From positions 1-41,042 of the forward strand of contig JANQNW010000002.1 in assembly GCA_028279375.1 (NCBI GenBank): a stretch of 41,042 nucleotides of DNA, in the 5' to 3' direction. Position 1 is the first letter of the stretch, and each line of letters opens with the position of its first letter. Below the pieces are notes generated by a model. That model had not been told where the DNA came from, ran no database searches, and saw only the letters and a list, made by a program, of their open reading frames with translations. The translations under genes and the position numbers were made by a program. Origin of the DNA: Phycisphaerales bacterium. Lineage in GTDB: Bacteria > Planctomycetota > Phycisphaerae > Phycisphaerales > UBA1924. Positions 1-9,006 of the stretch are shown one piece after another.

Positions 1-1211
1 TCCGCACGCTGGGCGAGACCGCCGCCGCCGAAGTCGTCGTCGTCGTCATCGCCGTCGACGTGCTCATTCAGGCGAACCTTGAGCGTGTAGCAACCGCACA
101 CGCCATGCTCCGGCGGGCAGGCGTACTCCGGATACTCATCGAAGTCCTCACGGGACAGACGAATGAGCTCATCCGAAAGGCTGATGTCCTTCGTGGAGGC
201 GCCGCTGGCGTAGTTTTCACCCTTGGTGACGTTGTTGTCATCCAGGATGTAGCCCTCTTCCTCGAGGAACTCGAGGTACTCCTCTTCGAGCATGTCGTCG
301 AGGCCATTGAAGTTCAGATCGAGGCAGCCGGAGATCGCGAAGCGGATGTGACCCATGTCGTCCGCGATCACGCAGAGCTCGGGATACTCGGGAACGTTGT
401 TCGCAGCGCTGGACTTGGCGATGCCAAGAGGGCCACCCTGCTGGTTACCGTTCTTGTCGAACCAACCGAGCGCGGTGTCCGTGGCGTTGCAGTCATAGTC
501 CTTGCCGCCGACCTGCGTGATGCAGTACAGCTCGCGAGGCTCGAGGCCCTGCACCCAGTAGAAGTCGTGGTCGTAGCAGACTTCCTTGGTGCCGGTCGAG
601 TCATCGCATTCAACGATGGCTGCCGACGCGCCGGGGAAGACGTATGCAAGACGAAGAGCCTCGCGGCCTTCCTCGAAACGGAAGACGTAGGACTCGGTGG
701 CGCCGACGTCTGGAATCACGGTGACGGTGACCTCACCGGTGTCGTCGTGCAGACCGTTCGAGAACAGGCCGTTGAGCGTGCCGTCGAAGCAGTCGAAGAC
801 GGAGGTCACGCCGATGCGAAGCGTGCCGTCGGAAAGAACGGTCGCCGCGAGCGTGCCGCCGCCGTTGAAGACGTCCTCAACCTGCAGGACTTCCTCGACC
901 AGACCGAGATTGCGGCCGGAGCTGTCGAACGCGGTCAGCGGCTTGCTGAACTCGACGAGGCAGCACTTCGGCTGACGATCCCAGATGCAGTCCTTCTGCA
1001 GCTTGCCGGTGATATAGAAGCACTCGGAGAATTCCGACGGAGTGCTGATAATCTCGGCCCTGCCGAATCTGTCGTTGCTGAGAGAAGTGTTACCCTCGAG
1101 TTCACACCAGGTGTACGTCGGATCCGGCAGATCAACCGCCAGAGCCGCCGACGCGCCGGCGAGCGCCACGCCCGCAAAGCACGTCATCAGTCCACGCGTC
1201 TTCGTACTCAT
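1..1211 (-). CDS. Secreted acidic protein, dockerin-type tail expected (partial, 3' end outside window)
   Basis: The frame is open from an ATG at 1211 to the window edge (403 codons), so the C-terminus is missing. A purine-rich GGGAGGA stretch lies just upstream of the start. The N-terminus is a clear signal peptide ending in an Ala-rich segment before VDLPDP, so the mature protein should be exported. The body is acidic with many cysteines and has no catalytic motif I recognise. Near the window edge comes a run of six Asp followed by FGGGG, the same linker that precedes the dockerin-like module in the downstream paralogue (1389-2663). The two proteins align almost throughout; this copy is three residues longer over the shared part. 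A surface or extracellular structural role is inference. Function unknown. Confidence 0.85.
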   Translation of the reverse strand, partial: MSTKTRGLMTCFAGVALAGASAALAVDLPDPTYTWCELEGNTSLSNDRFGRAEIISTPSEFSECFYITGKLQKDCIWDRQPKCCLVEFSKPLTAFDSSGRNLGLVEEVLQVEDVFNGGGTLAATVLSDGTLRIGVTSVFDCFDGTLNGLFSNGLHDDTGEVTVTVIPDVGATESYVFRFEEGREALRLAYVFPGASAAIVECDDSTGTKEVCYDHDFYWVQGLEPRELYCITQVGGKDYDCNATDTALGWFDKNGNQQGGPLGIAKSSAANNVPEYPELCVIADDMGHIRFAISGCLDLNFNGLDDMLEEEYLEFLEEEGYILDDNNVTKGENYASGASTKDISLSDELIRLSREDFDEYPEYACPPEHGVCGCYTLKVRLNEHVDGDDDDDDFGGGGLAQRA

Positions 1212-1331
1212 CACAGTCCTCCCTGGGAAGCCCGCGCGACGAGCGCGTCATACTGGGCCACCGCTCCATGAAGGGCTCACGACCGGAACGACAAGTCACG
1301 GCGACAGTGAACCCAGCTTTTCTCACGAATC

Positions 1332-1359
1332 GGCGGCGCGGCCTCTCGACCGCGCCGCC
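1332..1359 (-). terminator. GC-rich hairpin between the tandem secreted-protein genes
   Basis: A perfect 10-bp stem (GGCGGCGCGG / CCGCGCCGCC, arms 1332-1341 and 1350-1359) with an 8-nt loop lies 30 bp past the stop of the 1389-2663 gene, reading on the minus strand. There is no T-run after it, so it could be a transcription terminator, an mRNA-stabilising 3' hairpin or an attenuator between the two copies. Confidence 0.5.
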
Positions 1360-1388
1360 GCGATGCTCAAATCAATGCCGCACAGCGC

Positions 1389-2663
1389 TTACTGCACCGG
1401 GCCCCAGAAGCTGAGCAGCATGGCCAGATCGACCGCGTCGACGAAACCGTCGCCGGACATATCCGCACGCTGGGCGAGACCGCCGCCGCCGAAGTCGTCG
1501 TCGTCGTCATCGCCGTCGACGTGCTCATTCAGGCGGACCTTGAGCGTGTAGCAACCGCACACGCCATGCTCGGGCGGGCACGCGTACTCCGGATACTCAT
1601 CGAAGTCCTCGCGGGACAGACGAATGTCGTCGCCCACGCCGTCCTTCGTGCTGTTGCCCGGGATGTAGTTCTCACCCTTGATGACGTTGTTGTCATCCGG
1701 GATGTACTCTTCATCCTCGAGGAACGTGAGGTAGTCCTCTTCGTTCGCGTCGTCGAGACCATTGAAGTTCTCATCGAGGCAACCGGAGATGGCCACGCGA
1801 ATGTCGCCGAGATCGTCCGCGATCACGCAGAGCTCGGGATACTCGGGAACGTTGTTCGCAGCGCTGGACTTGGCGATACCGAACGCGCCACCCTGCTGGT
1901 TGCCGTTCTTGTCGTACCAACCGAGGACGGTGTCCGTCGCGTTGCAGTCGTAGTCCTTGCCGCCGACCTGCGTGATGCAGTACAGCTCGCGGGGCTCGAG
2001 ACCCTGGATCCAGTAGAAGTCGACGTCGGTGCAGACTTCCTTGGTGCCGGTGTCGTCACGGCAGACGACCTCAGCGGTCGAAGCGCCCGGGAAGACGTAC
2101 GCAAGACGAAGAGCCTCGCGACCTTCCTCGAAGCGGAAGACGTAGGACTCGGTGCCGCCGGTGTTCGGGGTCACCTCGACGGTCACCTCGCCGGTGTCGT
2201 CATGAAGACCGTTCGAGAACAGGCCGTTGAGCGTGCCGTCGAAGCAGTCGAAGACGGACGTGACGCCGATGCGCAGCGTGCCGTCAGAGAGAACGTTCGC
2301 GTTGAGCGTGCCGCCGCCGTTGAAGACGTCCTCAACCTGCAGAACTTCCTCGACCAGACCGAGATTGCGGCCGGAGCTGTCGAACGCGGTCAGCGGCTTG
2401 CTGAACTCGACGAGGCAGCACTTCGGCTGGCGATCCCAGACGCAGTCCTTGTGGAGCTTGCCCGTGACATAGAAGCACTCAGAGAATTCGCTCGGAGCGC
2501 TGACCGTCTCGGACGAGTCAAACGTGTCGTTTGAACTGCTGTAACGGTCCTCAATCTCACAATACGTGTAAACCGGATCCGGCAGATCAACCGCGAGAGC
2601 GATTGAAGCGCCGGCCAGACCGATTGCGGCGAAACAGGTCGCCGCAGAGTGAACCTTAGACAT
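1389..2663 (-). CDS. Secreted acidic protein with C-terminal dockerin-like module, tandem paralogue
   Basis: 424 residues from the ATG at 2663, chosen because AGGAGG lies directly upstream and a signal peptide (cleavage expected before VDLPDP) begins there; an in-frame start further upstream would add 17 non-signal residues. The mature protein is acidic, with repeated cysteines, and is closely similar to the partial gene at 1-1211. The C-terminus has a poly-Asp run, a Gly-rich linker and one dockerin-like Ca-binding half-repeat (DMSGDGFVDAVDLAMLLSFWG). In planctomycetes such modules are common at the ends of secreted proteins; here it presumably aids surface association, but no cohesin partner is visible. 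A GC-rich hairpin lies downstream at 1332-1359. Function unknown. Confidence 0.88.
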   Translation of the reverse strand: MSKVHSAATCFAAIGLAGASIALAVDLPDPVYTYCEIEDRYSSSNDTFDSSETVSAPSEFSECFYVTGKLHKDCVWDRQPKCCLVEFSKPLTAFDSSGRNLGLVEEVLQVEDVFNGGGTLNANVLSDGTLRIGVTSVFDCFDGTLNGLFSNGLHDDTGEVTVEVTPNTGGTESYVFRFEEGREALRLAYVFPGASTAEVVCRDDTGTKEVCTDVDFYWIQGLEPRELYCITQVGGKDYDCNATDTVLGWYDKNGNQQGGAFGIAKSSAANNVPEYPELCVIADDLGDIRVAISGCLDENFNGLDDANEEDYLTFLEDEEYIPDDNNVIKGENYIPGNSTKDGVGDDIRLSREDFDEYPEYACPPEHGVCGCYTLKVRLNEHVDGDDDDDDFGGGGLAQRADMSGDGFVDAVDLAMLLSFWGPVQ

Positions 2664-3215
2664 CACTGTCCTCCTCACTACTACAACCAACGGATTGTCC
2701 CGTGGAACACACACTGTCCCGCCGCGCTACATTGCGACTGATGACATGTCACAAACTATCGAGTCCCTAGAACCGGTGCAAGCTGAAAGACCCGTTCATT
2801 AGAAAATCTTTGAATGTAACTATTGATGACCAAGCACCTTATAGGGCGCCCGCTCGAGGGCCGACCGATAGTGCGAATATGGCCGCGCGCACTCCACCTC
2901 AGGCGGTGACCAAACGCGCGCTCGATACGCGCGCAGTCTCGATGCAATCACATCTGCGGCCAGTCAGCGCGCGCTGAGTTTCAGGTTAAGGTCCTAGAAG
3001 ATCCCTCAGCAGAATTCGTAATCGACGGACCGAACCATGTTGTCAAACTGAGCGCCGAGCGCTCCGCCCGATAACAACTCATGATACGAATCGCGAGGAA
3101 GACCGCAAGTTCGCACACCCGATTCAGGTGGCGTCCCGCGAAACGCCCCGATTCCTCGGCGAACGCCGAGTCTGTCGCGATCGCAAGTGCCGTCTCTTAA
3201 TGAGGTTGCGCCGAA
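2664..3215. other. Gene-free gap, AT-richer than its surroundings
   Basis: 552 bp between the start of the secreted-protein gene (2663, minus) and the stop of nadE (3216, minus). No convincing coding frame is present on either strand. It holds the promoter region of the minus-strand secreted gene. An AT-rich patch lies near 2790-2840, and a perfect 10-bp palindrome TGACATGTCA lies at 2742-2751, about 80 bp upstream of the start codon. A small hairpin is present at 3155-3170, downstream of nadE. I see no RNA gene. Confidence 0.6.
3155..3170 (-). terminator. Weak hairpin downstream of nadE
   Basis: Six-bp stem CTCGGC/GCCGAG with a 4-nt loop, about 45 bp after the nadE stop in the direction of transcription. 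No T-run follows, so termination is only a possibility. Confidence 0.25.
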
Positions 3216-4934
3216 TCATGCGCGGTCATCGAGGCGCATCGCAAGCGGCATGCGCCATCCGGTTCCGAACGCCACATCGGAGACCTTCAGACCCGGCGCC
3301 GCCTGGCGACGTTTGTATTCGTTGACTCGAATCAACCGCACCAGGCGCTCGACGTCCGACGCCTCGAACCCCGTCTCTTGAATGATCCGCGACGCCGACT
3401 GACGCCCTTCCACGTAGCGCGCCACCACCTCATCCACGATGTCGTAGTGCGGAAGCGAATCCTGGTCTGTCTGATTTGGTCGCAACTCCGCCGACGGCGG
3501 CTTCTCGAGAGTCTCCGGCGGCACAGGCGGTTCCATCGCGCCGCAGGACTCCGAATGCTCATTCACCCACCGCGCCAGTTGATACACCTGCGCCTTCGTC
3601 AGATCGGCGAGCACGGCGAGCCCGCCATTCATGTCGCCATAGAGCGTGCAGTACCCGACCGCGATCTCGCTCTTGTTGCCAGTGGTCAGAAGCAGCCGCC
3701 CCAGTTTGTTCGAGAAACCCATCAGCACGACGCCGCGAAGGCGCGCCTGCACATTCTCCTCGGCGACACCGAATTCTTCGGGAGCATCAAGATCTCGGAA
3801 CGCGGGCTGAAGCAAGCCCTCGACGGAAGCGTGCGCAGACTCAATCGGAATCGTCTGGAACGCGATGCCCAGCCGCTCCGCAAGTGACTCCGCATCATGG
3901 CGCGAGCCCTCCGACGAATATCGGCTCGGCATCGAGACGCCGAGCACCCGATCCCGCCCCAGCGCCGCGACTGCGACGCACGCAACGAGCGCCGAATCAA
4001 TCCCACCGGAAAGGCCGACAACCACGCCACGATCAAACCCGGTCTTGAGGCAATAGTCGCGCACACCGAGACGGATCGCCGAGAAGAGCATCGCAGAATC
4101 GGACATCGCTTCCCGCGAACTGTCTGCAGTTGACGCAATCACACGCCCACCCTCGAGGGCGAAGCGCAAGGGATCGCCCTCGAATCCGACGTTCTCCCCG
4201 ACGACGGAGCCGCTCCCGCCATCTGCCGCCTCGAGGGCGACAGCCCGTCCGTCGAAGACGAGTTCGTCGTTGGCGCCATGTTGATTGACCATCGCCAGCG
4301 GCACGCCCAGACGCGCCGCCTGCTCCGCGAGAATCTGATCCTGGCGCGTCCGTTTGGCTGCTGAGAACGGGCTCGCCGATGGATTCACGACGAACTCGGC
4401 GCCGGCCTCCACGAGCGCCGCGAGCGGATCGACATGGCGCCGATAACGAGGGCTGATTCGCGCATCCTCGCCGCGCCACAGGTCCTCGCAGATCGAGAGA
4501 CCGACACGCACACCGGCGCATTCGATGACGCACGTCTCGGCGCCGGGCGTGAAATACCGATCCTCATCAAACACGTCGTACGTCGGGAGGAGGCGCTTGT
4601 CATACCGCCGCGTGATCACCCCCTTCTCGACGACGAGGATCGAGTTGCGAAGCGTCGCATGGCCCTCGGCGTCCTCGTCGAACCAGGGCGTTCCAAAAAG
4701 CACTGTCGCGCTCGGAAGCCGGGCAGCCAGGGTGGTCGCCACGCGCATCGCCGCGTCGACGAACCCCTCCTGCAGCAGCAGGTCGCGCGGCGGATAGCCG
4801 CAGAGGGAGAGCTCCGGGAAGACGATGAGATCTGACTCGCGCTCGGCCTCGAGCAATGCGAGCTCGAGGATCGACTCCGCGTTCGACTGCAGGTCTCCGA
4901 CAGTCGGATTGAATGGCACGAGCGAGGTTCTCAC
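3216..4934 (-). CDS. nadE: NAD+ synthetase, glutamine-hydrolysing
   Basis: 572 residues, the size expected for the two-domain, glutamine-dependent enzyme. It converts nicotinate adenine dinucleotide to NAD+ using ATP and ammonia released from glutamine. The N-terminal half is a nitrilase-type amidase domain: the catalytic Glu lies in FPELSLCGYPP, the Lys in YDKRLLPTYDVFDE and the Cys in LSICEDLW. The C-terminal half is the synthetase domain, with the ATP-binding loop SGGIDSALVA and the motif GNKSEIAVGYCTLYGDMNGG. The start is a GTG at 4934; no clear Shine-Dalgarno is seen, but TATGAT lies 8 nt upstream (4943-4948), so the mRNA may be nearly leaderless. It is transcribed divergently from the secreted protein at 5076. 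Confidence 0.96.
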   Translation of the reverse strand: MRTSLVPFNPTVGDLQSNAESILELALLEAERESDLIVFPELSLCGYPPRDLLLQEGFVDAAMRVATTLAARLPSATVLFGTPWFDEDAEGHATLRNSILVVEKGVITRRYDKRLLPTYDVFDEDRYFTPGAETCVIECAGVRVGLSICEDLWRGEDARISPRYRRHVDPLAALVEAGAEFVVNPSASPFSAAKRTRQDQILAEQAARLGVPLAMVNQHGANDELVFDGRAVALEAADGGSGSVVGENVGFEGDPLRFALEGGRVIASTADSSREAMSDSAMLFSAIRLGVRDYCLKTGFDRGVVVGLSGGIDSALVACVAVAALGRDRVLGVSMPSRYSSEGSRHDAESLAERLGIAFQTIPIESAHASVEGLLQPAFRDLDAPEEFGVAEENVQARLRGVVLMGFSNKLGRLLLTTGNKSEIAVGYCTLYGDMNGGLAVLADLTKAQVYQLARWVNEHSESCGAMEPPVPPETLEKPPSAELRPNQTDQDSLPHYDIVDEVVARYVEGRQSASRIIQETGFEASDVERLVRLIRVNEYKRRQAAPGLKVSDVAFGTGWRMPLAMRLDDRA

Positions 4935-4942
4935 AGGTCCTG

Positions 4943-4948
4943 ATCATA
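4943..4948 (-). promoter_or_regulatory. Candidate -10 element next to the nadE start
   Basis: TATGAT on the minus strand, 8 nt before the GTG start of nadE. No good -35 hexamer is visible. The position implies a leader of about two nucleotides. Confidence 0.4.
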
Positions 4949-5075
4949 CGATCGCAACGACCCCGCGAGGGCGTTGACGCCGGATGAGAATGGAGCGTCC
5001 GGAGGCTAGACTCAGGGCCGCCAGTCGCTCGCCGCAGGGACCACCTGACTCTTCAACTCACGGAACCCAACTGAT

Positions 5076-6008
5076 ATGCACCATCGCGATTCGCGACCCC
5101 AACGCCTGCATCTCGCACTTGCCACGACGCTCATCGCGCTCGCGACGTTGTTCGGCTCACTCGCAGGCGCCGCAAGAGCGCAGTCCGCCATCGTCACCGA
5201 CGACAGCCGATCGTGGGAGTACGACCTCTCACTCGATGTTGTCGTGCGACAGGATCAGCAGCTCGCGCGATTCGTGCAGGGTGCGCGACTTCGTTTCGAG
5301 TTGGATCGGCCCGCCGGCGATCGGGGCGTCGCCGTAGTCACCGGGAAGTTCGACACGCTCAATGTCCTTCAGAACACGCAGGGCCGGCAGGTCGAGTTCA
5401 ACTGGCGATCGGGACAGGATGGCGCGAGCTCGAACGACGCGTTCAAGGCCATCTGCCAGTCCCTCGCGAATGCGACGCTTCGCCTCCATATCGGATCCGA
5501 CGGCAGTGTTCTTCGGGTTGACGGGTTGTCCGACACCCTTGACGCGCTTGCTGCCGACAACGAGTTTGACGATCGGGTGCTCGGAATCTTCGGCCCTGAT
5601 CAGATCATCGACGCCCTCGCGCCGATCTTCACAGGCGACGGCGTCGCCCATGTGGCCCGTGAGAAGGGCGACGGCTGGCAGTCCGCGATGACCACTCCCC
5701 TCGGCCCCGCGGGTGAGATCGAGTTCGTCACCGATTGGTCGATCACCGAGAGGGCCGGTGAATCACTCTCAATCAAGGGAGTCGAGTCCTTCCAGCACAA
5801 TCGGCCTGCGACGCCGGACCCCGCGGCGCCATCAATGGCCGCGACCGAGCACGCGGGCGAAACCGACACCGTCTGGAACTTCGATCGCTCCATCCTCGTC
5901 AGTCGTCTCTCGCAACGAACCATGGCGGCGGAGTGGTCGCTCGGCGACTTCGCGATCCAGCAGCGCCAGAGTTCGACCTATCGGATCAATCTCGCGCCGG
6001 GTCAGTAG
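5076..6008 (+). CDS. Secreted protein of unknown function
   Basis: 310 residues. The N-terminus is a signal peptide: a basic stretch, a hydrophobic core around residues 11-30, and a likely cleavage after ARA at residue 35. The rest is soluble and beta-rich in appearance, with no catalytic motif, cysteine pattern or repeat that I recognise. The composition and layout resemble the uncharacterised planctomycete envelope proteins of about 300 residues, but I cannot name a family with confidence. The start has no strong Shine-Dalgarno. The 3' end overlaps by 23 bp the 3' end of the convergent membrane-protein gene at 5986-7020. An exported lipid- or polymer-binding role would be speculation. Confidence 0.8.
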   Translation: MHHRDSRPQRLHLALATTLIALATLFGSLAGAARAQSAIVTDDSRSWEYDLSLDVVVRQDQQLARFVQGARLRFELDRPAGDRGVAVVTGKFDTLNVLQNTQGRQVEFNWRSGQDGASSNDAFKAICQSLANATLRLHIGSDGSVLRVDGLSDTLDALAADNEFDDRVLGIFGPDQIIDALAPIFTGDGVAHVAREKGDGWQSAMTTPLGPAGEIEFVTDWSITERAGESLSIKGVESFQHNRPATPDPAAPSMAATEHAGETDTVWNFDRSILVSRLSQRTMAAEWSLGDFAIQQRQSSTYRINLAPGQ

Positions 6009-7020
6009 CCGCGGAATCCGACTTCGACCCGCGCAAGACAATCCAGGCGGATGGCCCGATCAACGCCAGCAGCGTCGCAAGCTCAGTCGCGGAGATGAGC
6101 AGCGCCATGGAGGCCAGGTCCGCGCCTGAGACGCTCACGCTCGGTGCGATCACGCCGAGGCCGATGACAGCGCCCTCACGCACGCCGAGAGAGCCAGTCG
6201 GGGCCGACGCGCCGATCACGAAGTAGGTGGCGCCCAGTAGGAGCGCATCACTGACCGCCAGATCAACCTGTAGCGCCGACGCCGCGAGCGCGAAGCGCGC
6301 CGAATGCGCTGCGACATCCGCAACGCGGAGCGCGAAGTTGCCGAAACACACGCTCCACGATCCGAGCATGTCGCCGGCGCCGAGTGAGAGTCCCCGCAGA
6401 CGAACGCTGCGCTCGAGGACGCGCCCGGCTCCCACGCAGACACTGGCGCCGAGACCGCCGCACACCAGGGCGACGACCCACCAGAGATCGCCGATCCTGG
6501 CCGCTTGAGTCGCCGCCAGCGCCACCGGCGCCAGACACGCGGCGGCTAGAAGTCCAACTGCTGCGAACCACGCGAGGATTACCTTGTAGCGCATCTGATC
6601 CCATCGCCGGTGGATCATGATTCTCGCGACCGCGCCCAGCTTGAAGGGAAGCGGCGCGAGGAACGTCGCAATCACGTTCACGCCCAGGAGGCGCGCGAAT
6701 GGAAGTCGATGCGCACGCAGCACCGTCACCCAGAACGCGCCCGCATTGAGAGTCACGCTGATCGCCGAAAGCGCACAGAGCACGCCCAGCCAGAGCGCAT
6801 CGATGCCGAGAAGGCGGTCCAGCGAGGCCCGCGGCGAGTCACCGAGCGCCAGACGAGCGCTCCATACGAGGATCGCGACGCCAATCAGAAATCCGACACT
6901 GTTGACGATCCAGCCCACGAGGCTGCGCCGCGCCGGCGGCTCGACCAGATCGAGCGTCGAGTGATGAGGCCCGCGAAGTCCATCGCGCTCGGCGCCTTCA
7001 GATCCAGGAGAGTCGCTCAT
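5986..7020 (-). CDS. Lysylphosphatidylglycerol synthase TM-region-like (UPF0104) membrane protein
   Basis: 344 residues with a short hydrophilic N-terminus and about eight hydrophobic segments. The arrangement, with the conserved stretch VNVIATFLAPLPFKLGAVARI near residues 115-135 and the Gly-rich ASAPTGSLGVREGAVIGL near residues 280-300, fits the polytopic flippase-like domain found in MprF and in stand-alone UPF0104/AglD-type proteins. Such proteins are thought to move lipids or lipid-linked sugars across the inner membrane. The C-terminal aminoacyl-transferase domain of MprF is absent, so lysyl-lipid synthesis itself is not expected. Substrate unknown. Its end overlaps the convergent 5076-6008 gene by 23 bp. 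Confidence 0.8.
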   Translation of the reverse strand: MSDSPGSEGAERDGLRGPHHSTLDLVEPPARRSLVGWIVNSVGFLIGVAILVWSARLALGDSPRASLDRLLGIDALWLGVLCALSAISVTLNAGAFWVTVLRAHRLPFARLLGVNVIATFLAPLPFKLGAVARIMIHRRWDQMRYKVILAWFAAVGLLAAACLAPVALAATQAARIGDLWWVVALVCGGLGASVCVGAGRVLERSVRLRGLSLGAGDMLGSWSVCFGNFALRVADVAAHSARFALAASALQVDLAVSDALLLGATYFVIGASAPTGSLGVREGAVIGLGVIAPSVSVSGADLASMALLISATELATLLALIGPSAWIVLRGSKSDSAATDPARD

Positions 7021-7214
7021 GGTTCCGACTCCGGGCGAGGCGATTCAGGATAGTCAAGACTCCGACAAATCCTGCGATCTCCAGTGTTTGCGAGACACGT
7101 CACACACTAGTTTTCGGTCGATTGGCCATTGGACGTCCGCTAGTATCCCGATTCTGGGGAAGGGCCCGTGAAAGTGATGGGACGCGCGACAGCGCCTGAC
7201 GAGGAGAGCACCAC

Positions 7215-8792
7215 ATGACTTCCGTTCGATCTTTGTGCGCGCTGGTCGCAGTCGCGCTGGCCATGGGCCTCGCGACCCCCGCGCCGGCATCCACAGACGC
7301 CGAAGATCGGAATCGCCTGATCGAAGATCTCATCGCCGTCGCGCAACTCGACGAAACCGACGCCTCGACGCCGATGCGCCTCGCCCACATGCTCCGAGAC
7401 GCCGGACGCCACGACGAAGCGGCGCACTGGATCGATGTCGCCATCAAGCGAAATGACGAACTCGCCATCGACATCCTTGCGCCCGATCCGGATCTTGACC
7501 GCGGCGCCATGCCCATCTCGTCCGGGCCCGACGTCATCGTCGGCGATATCACGCGACTGTATCGGTGGGGAAAGCAGGGCGATATCACCGCGTACTCGAT
7601 CGGAACCACCTCTTGCAACGCCGGCGATGAGAATCTGAAGTGGGAGGCGCAGACGAAGTTCCACCCGGTCATTGCCCAGCACGCCTATCGAATCAAGGAC
7701 GGGCGCATCGAGATGATCGGCCAGTCGTTCGTGAAGCATGGTTTCGCCGCGTTGACGGGCTCTCTCTGTCAGACCGAGTTCGGCTATGGCTGCAGTGGCC
7801 AGGGAGGGACCGTTCTTGGTGTGGGCTGCTCCGATCCCTACTCGTCGAATCTCAACGGGAGTTACTCCTGGTTGGGGCGCAAGCTCGAAATCAACGCCAC
7901 GACCGGGGAGTTCCCGTTCCCTCCCACGCGCGTCGCCTCCGGCGCACCGATCGGGCAGCGCCTTCAGATTCGGGATGAATACCTGGATCCGGCGCTCAAT
8001 CAGGATGCGACCTACTTCGTCGAGGCGCTCTACATCGCCTCGGATGACGCGGCGGCGGGAAACGCCGAGAACAACGCATCGCATCGACGCGTCACGGTGC
8101 GCGAGAACGCTCCGACCACGCAGGCCTGGATCATCGATCTGACGGACGAGCCGACAGTGCGCACCCAACCGGCGCTCTTCGCGTGGCAAGCGCAGAATCC
8201 AGACGTGCTTCTCTCCGAAGGGCACGACCCGGATGGCGGTTACTTCATCGTCGGAAGCGCGGCCTACGCCAATGGTGATGGAACCTGGCGCTACGAATAC
8301 GCCGTCTACAACATGACCTCCGACCGCTCTGGAAGGTCTTTCACCGTCATGCATGGAGAGGGGACGCACATCGACGATCTCGACTTCCACGACGTCGACT
8401 GGCACACCTTCTCGCCCGTTGACGGAACGGACTGGACCACGCGGTCGCGGCCGCGCTCCACAGAGTGGAAGACCGACTCATTTGACGACAACGAGTTCGC
8501 AAACGCCCTCCGCTGGGGAACGCTCTACAACTTCAGTTTCACCGCGAATAGGGCCCCTGATCTTGGCTACGCGCAACTCGGGCTCTTCAAGCCAGGACAG
8601 GGGAGCGGGGTCCGATTCGTCGTCATCTCACCCGGCGACGGGCTTCCGTCATGCCCCTGGGATCTCGATCACGACGGCTTCGTCAATTCGAAGGACATCG
8701 CCGCGTTGCTCTCGAACCATGACCGCCCGTTCAGCGCGGATCGGATCGGCGATCTTCTGAGCGCATGGGGCAGATGCTCGAGACCTGAGTAG
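7215..8792 (+). CDS. Secreted TPR-like protein with C-terminal dockerin-like module (paralogue 1)
   Basis: 525 residues with a signal peptide ending near PAPAS. A well-placed GAGGAGAG lies upstream of the ATG. Residues of about 30-90 form a helical TPR-like repeat (LAHMLRDAGRHDEAAHWIDVAI). The main domain (about 95-470) is shared with the next gene: it contains ITAYSIGTTSCN, KHGFAALTGSLC and SDPYSSNLNGSYSWLG, plus a late block WRYEYAVYNMTSDRSG. The C-terminus has DLDHDGFVNSKDIAALL and a second degenerate helix ending in LLSAWGRC, a dockerin-like pair flanked by cysteines. The family recurs in planctomycete genomes without a known function as far as I know. Extracellular location is inferred from the signal peptide. 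Confidence 0.88.
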   Translation: MTSVRSLCALVAVALAMGLATPAPASTDAEDRNRLIEDLIAVAQLDETDASTPMRLAHMLRDAGRHDEAAHWIDVAIKRNDELAIDILAPDPDLDRGAMPISSGPDVIVGDITRLYRWGKQGDITAYSIGTTSCNAGDENLKWEAQTKFHPVIAQHAYRIKDGRIEMIGQSFVKHGFAALTGSLCQTEFGYGCSGQGGTVLGVGCSDPYSSNLNGSYSWLGRKLEINATTGEFPFPPTRVASGAPIGQRLQIRDEYLDPALNQDATYFVEALYIASDDAAAGNAENNASHRRVTVRENAPTTQAWIIDLTDEPTVRTQPALFAWQAQNPDVLLSEGHDPDGGYFIVGSAAYANGDGTWRYEYAVYNMTSDRSGRSFTVMHGEGTHIDDLDFHDVDWHTFSPVDGTDWTTRSRPRSTEWKTDSFDDNEFANALRWGTLYNFSFTANRAPDLGYAQLGLFKPGQGSGVRFVVISPGDGLPSCPWDLDHDGFVNSKDIAALLSNHDRPFSADRIGDLLSAWGRCSRPE

Positions 8793-8871
8793 CAGGCCCG
8801 GAAACGTCGCCCGAACCCTCTGGGATCCCATCGACCTCCCCATAACCTCAGGGATGGGACCTCGGAAATCT

Positions 8872-8889
8872 GCGAGAACCTCGTTTTTT
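8872..8889 (+). terminator. Weak intrinsic terminator after the 7215-8792 gene
   Basis: Short stem CGAG/CTCG (one more G-T pair possible) with an AAC loop, followed directly by six T. The T-run is convincing, the stem is weak. Confidence 0.4.
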
Positions 8890-8940
8890 CTCGCTCAGAG
8901 GCCACCCATCATGTACAGTGGCGTGTGGAACCATTGACTC

Positions 8941-8961
8941 CACGGGCCGCGCCCGCCCGTG
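8941..8961 (+). other. Hairpin in the 5' leader of the 9007 gene
   Basis: Seven-bp stem CACGGGC/GCCCGTG with a 7-nt loop, 46 bp before the start codon at 9007. It could stabilise the leader or regulate translation of this secreted protein; nothing more can be said. Confidence 0.3.
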
Positions 8962-9006
8962 CGCGCGTGCATGTTGTGCCCTACGCGGAGAGGAGACTCC
9001 TTACAA

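Larger units (their letters stand above)
1..2663 (-). repeat. Tandem gene duplication (1-1211 and 1462-2663)
   Basis: Two direct copies of a roughly 1.2-kb coding segment. Position 1 matches position 1462. The copies stay similar through the signal peptide, body and poly-Asp linker. The stretch 889-974 is identical, base for base, to 2344-2429 (86 bp), while neighbouring parts differ at several positions per codon row. That patchiness suits either a recent duplication or local gene conversion. Confidence 0.85.

Noticed and set aside
60..2534. Long open frames on the plus strand across the duplicated genes
   Set aside because: They are antisense to intact minus-strand genes with signal peptides, ribosome sites and dockerin-like tails, and arise from the high GC content.
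2756..3325. Short open frames in the gap before nadE
   Set aside because: They are under 70 codons, have no ribosome site or motif, and are Arg-rich, as expected from non-coding GC-rich DNA.
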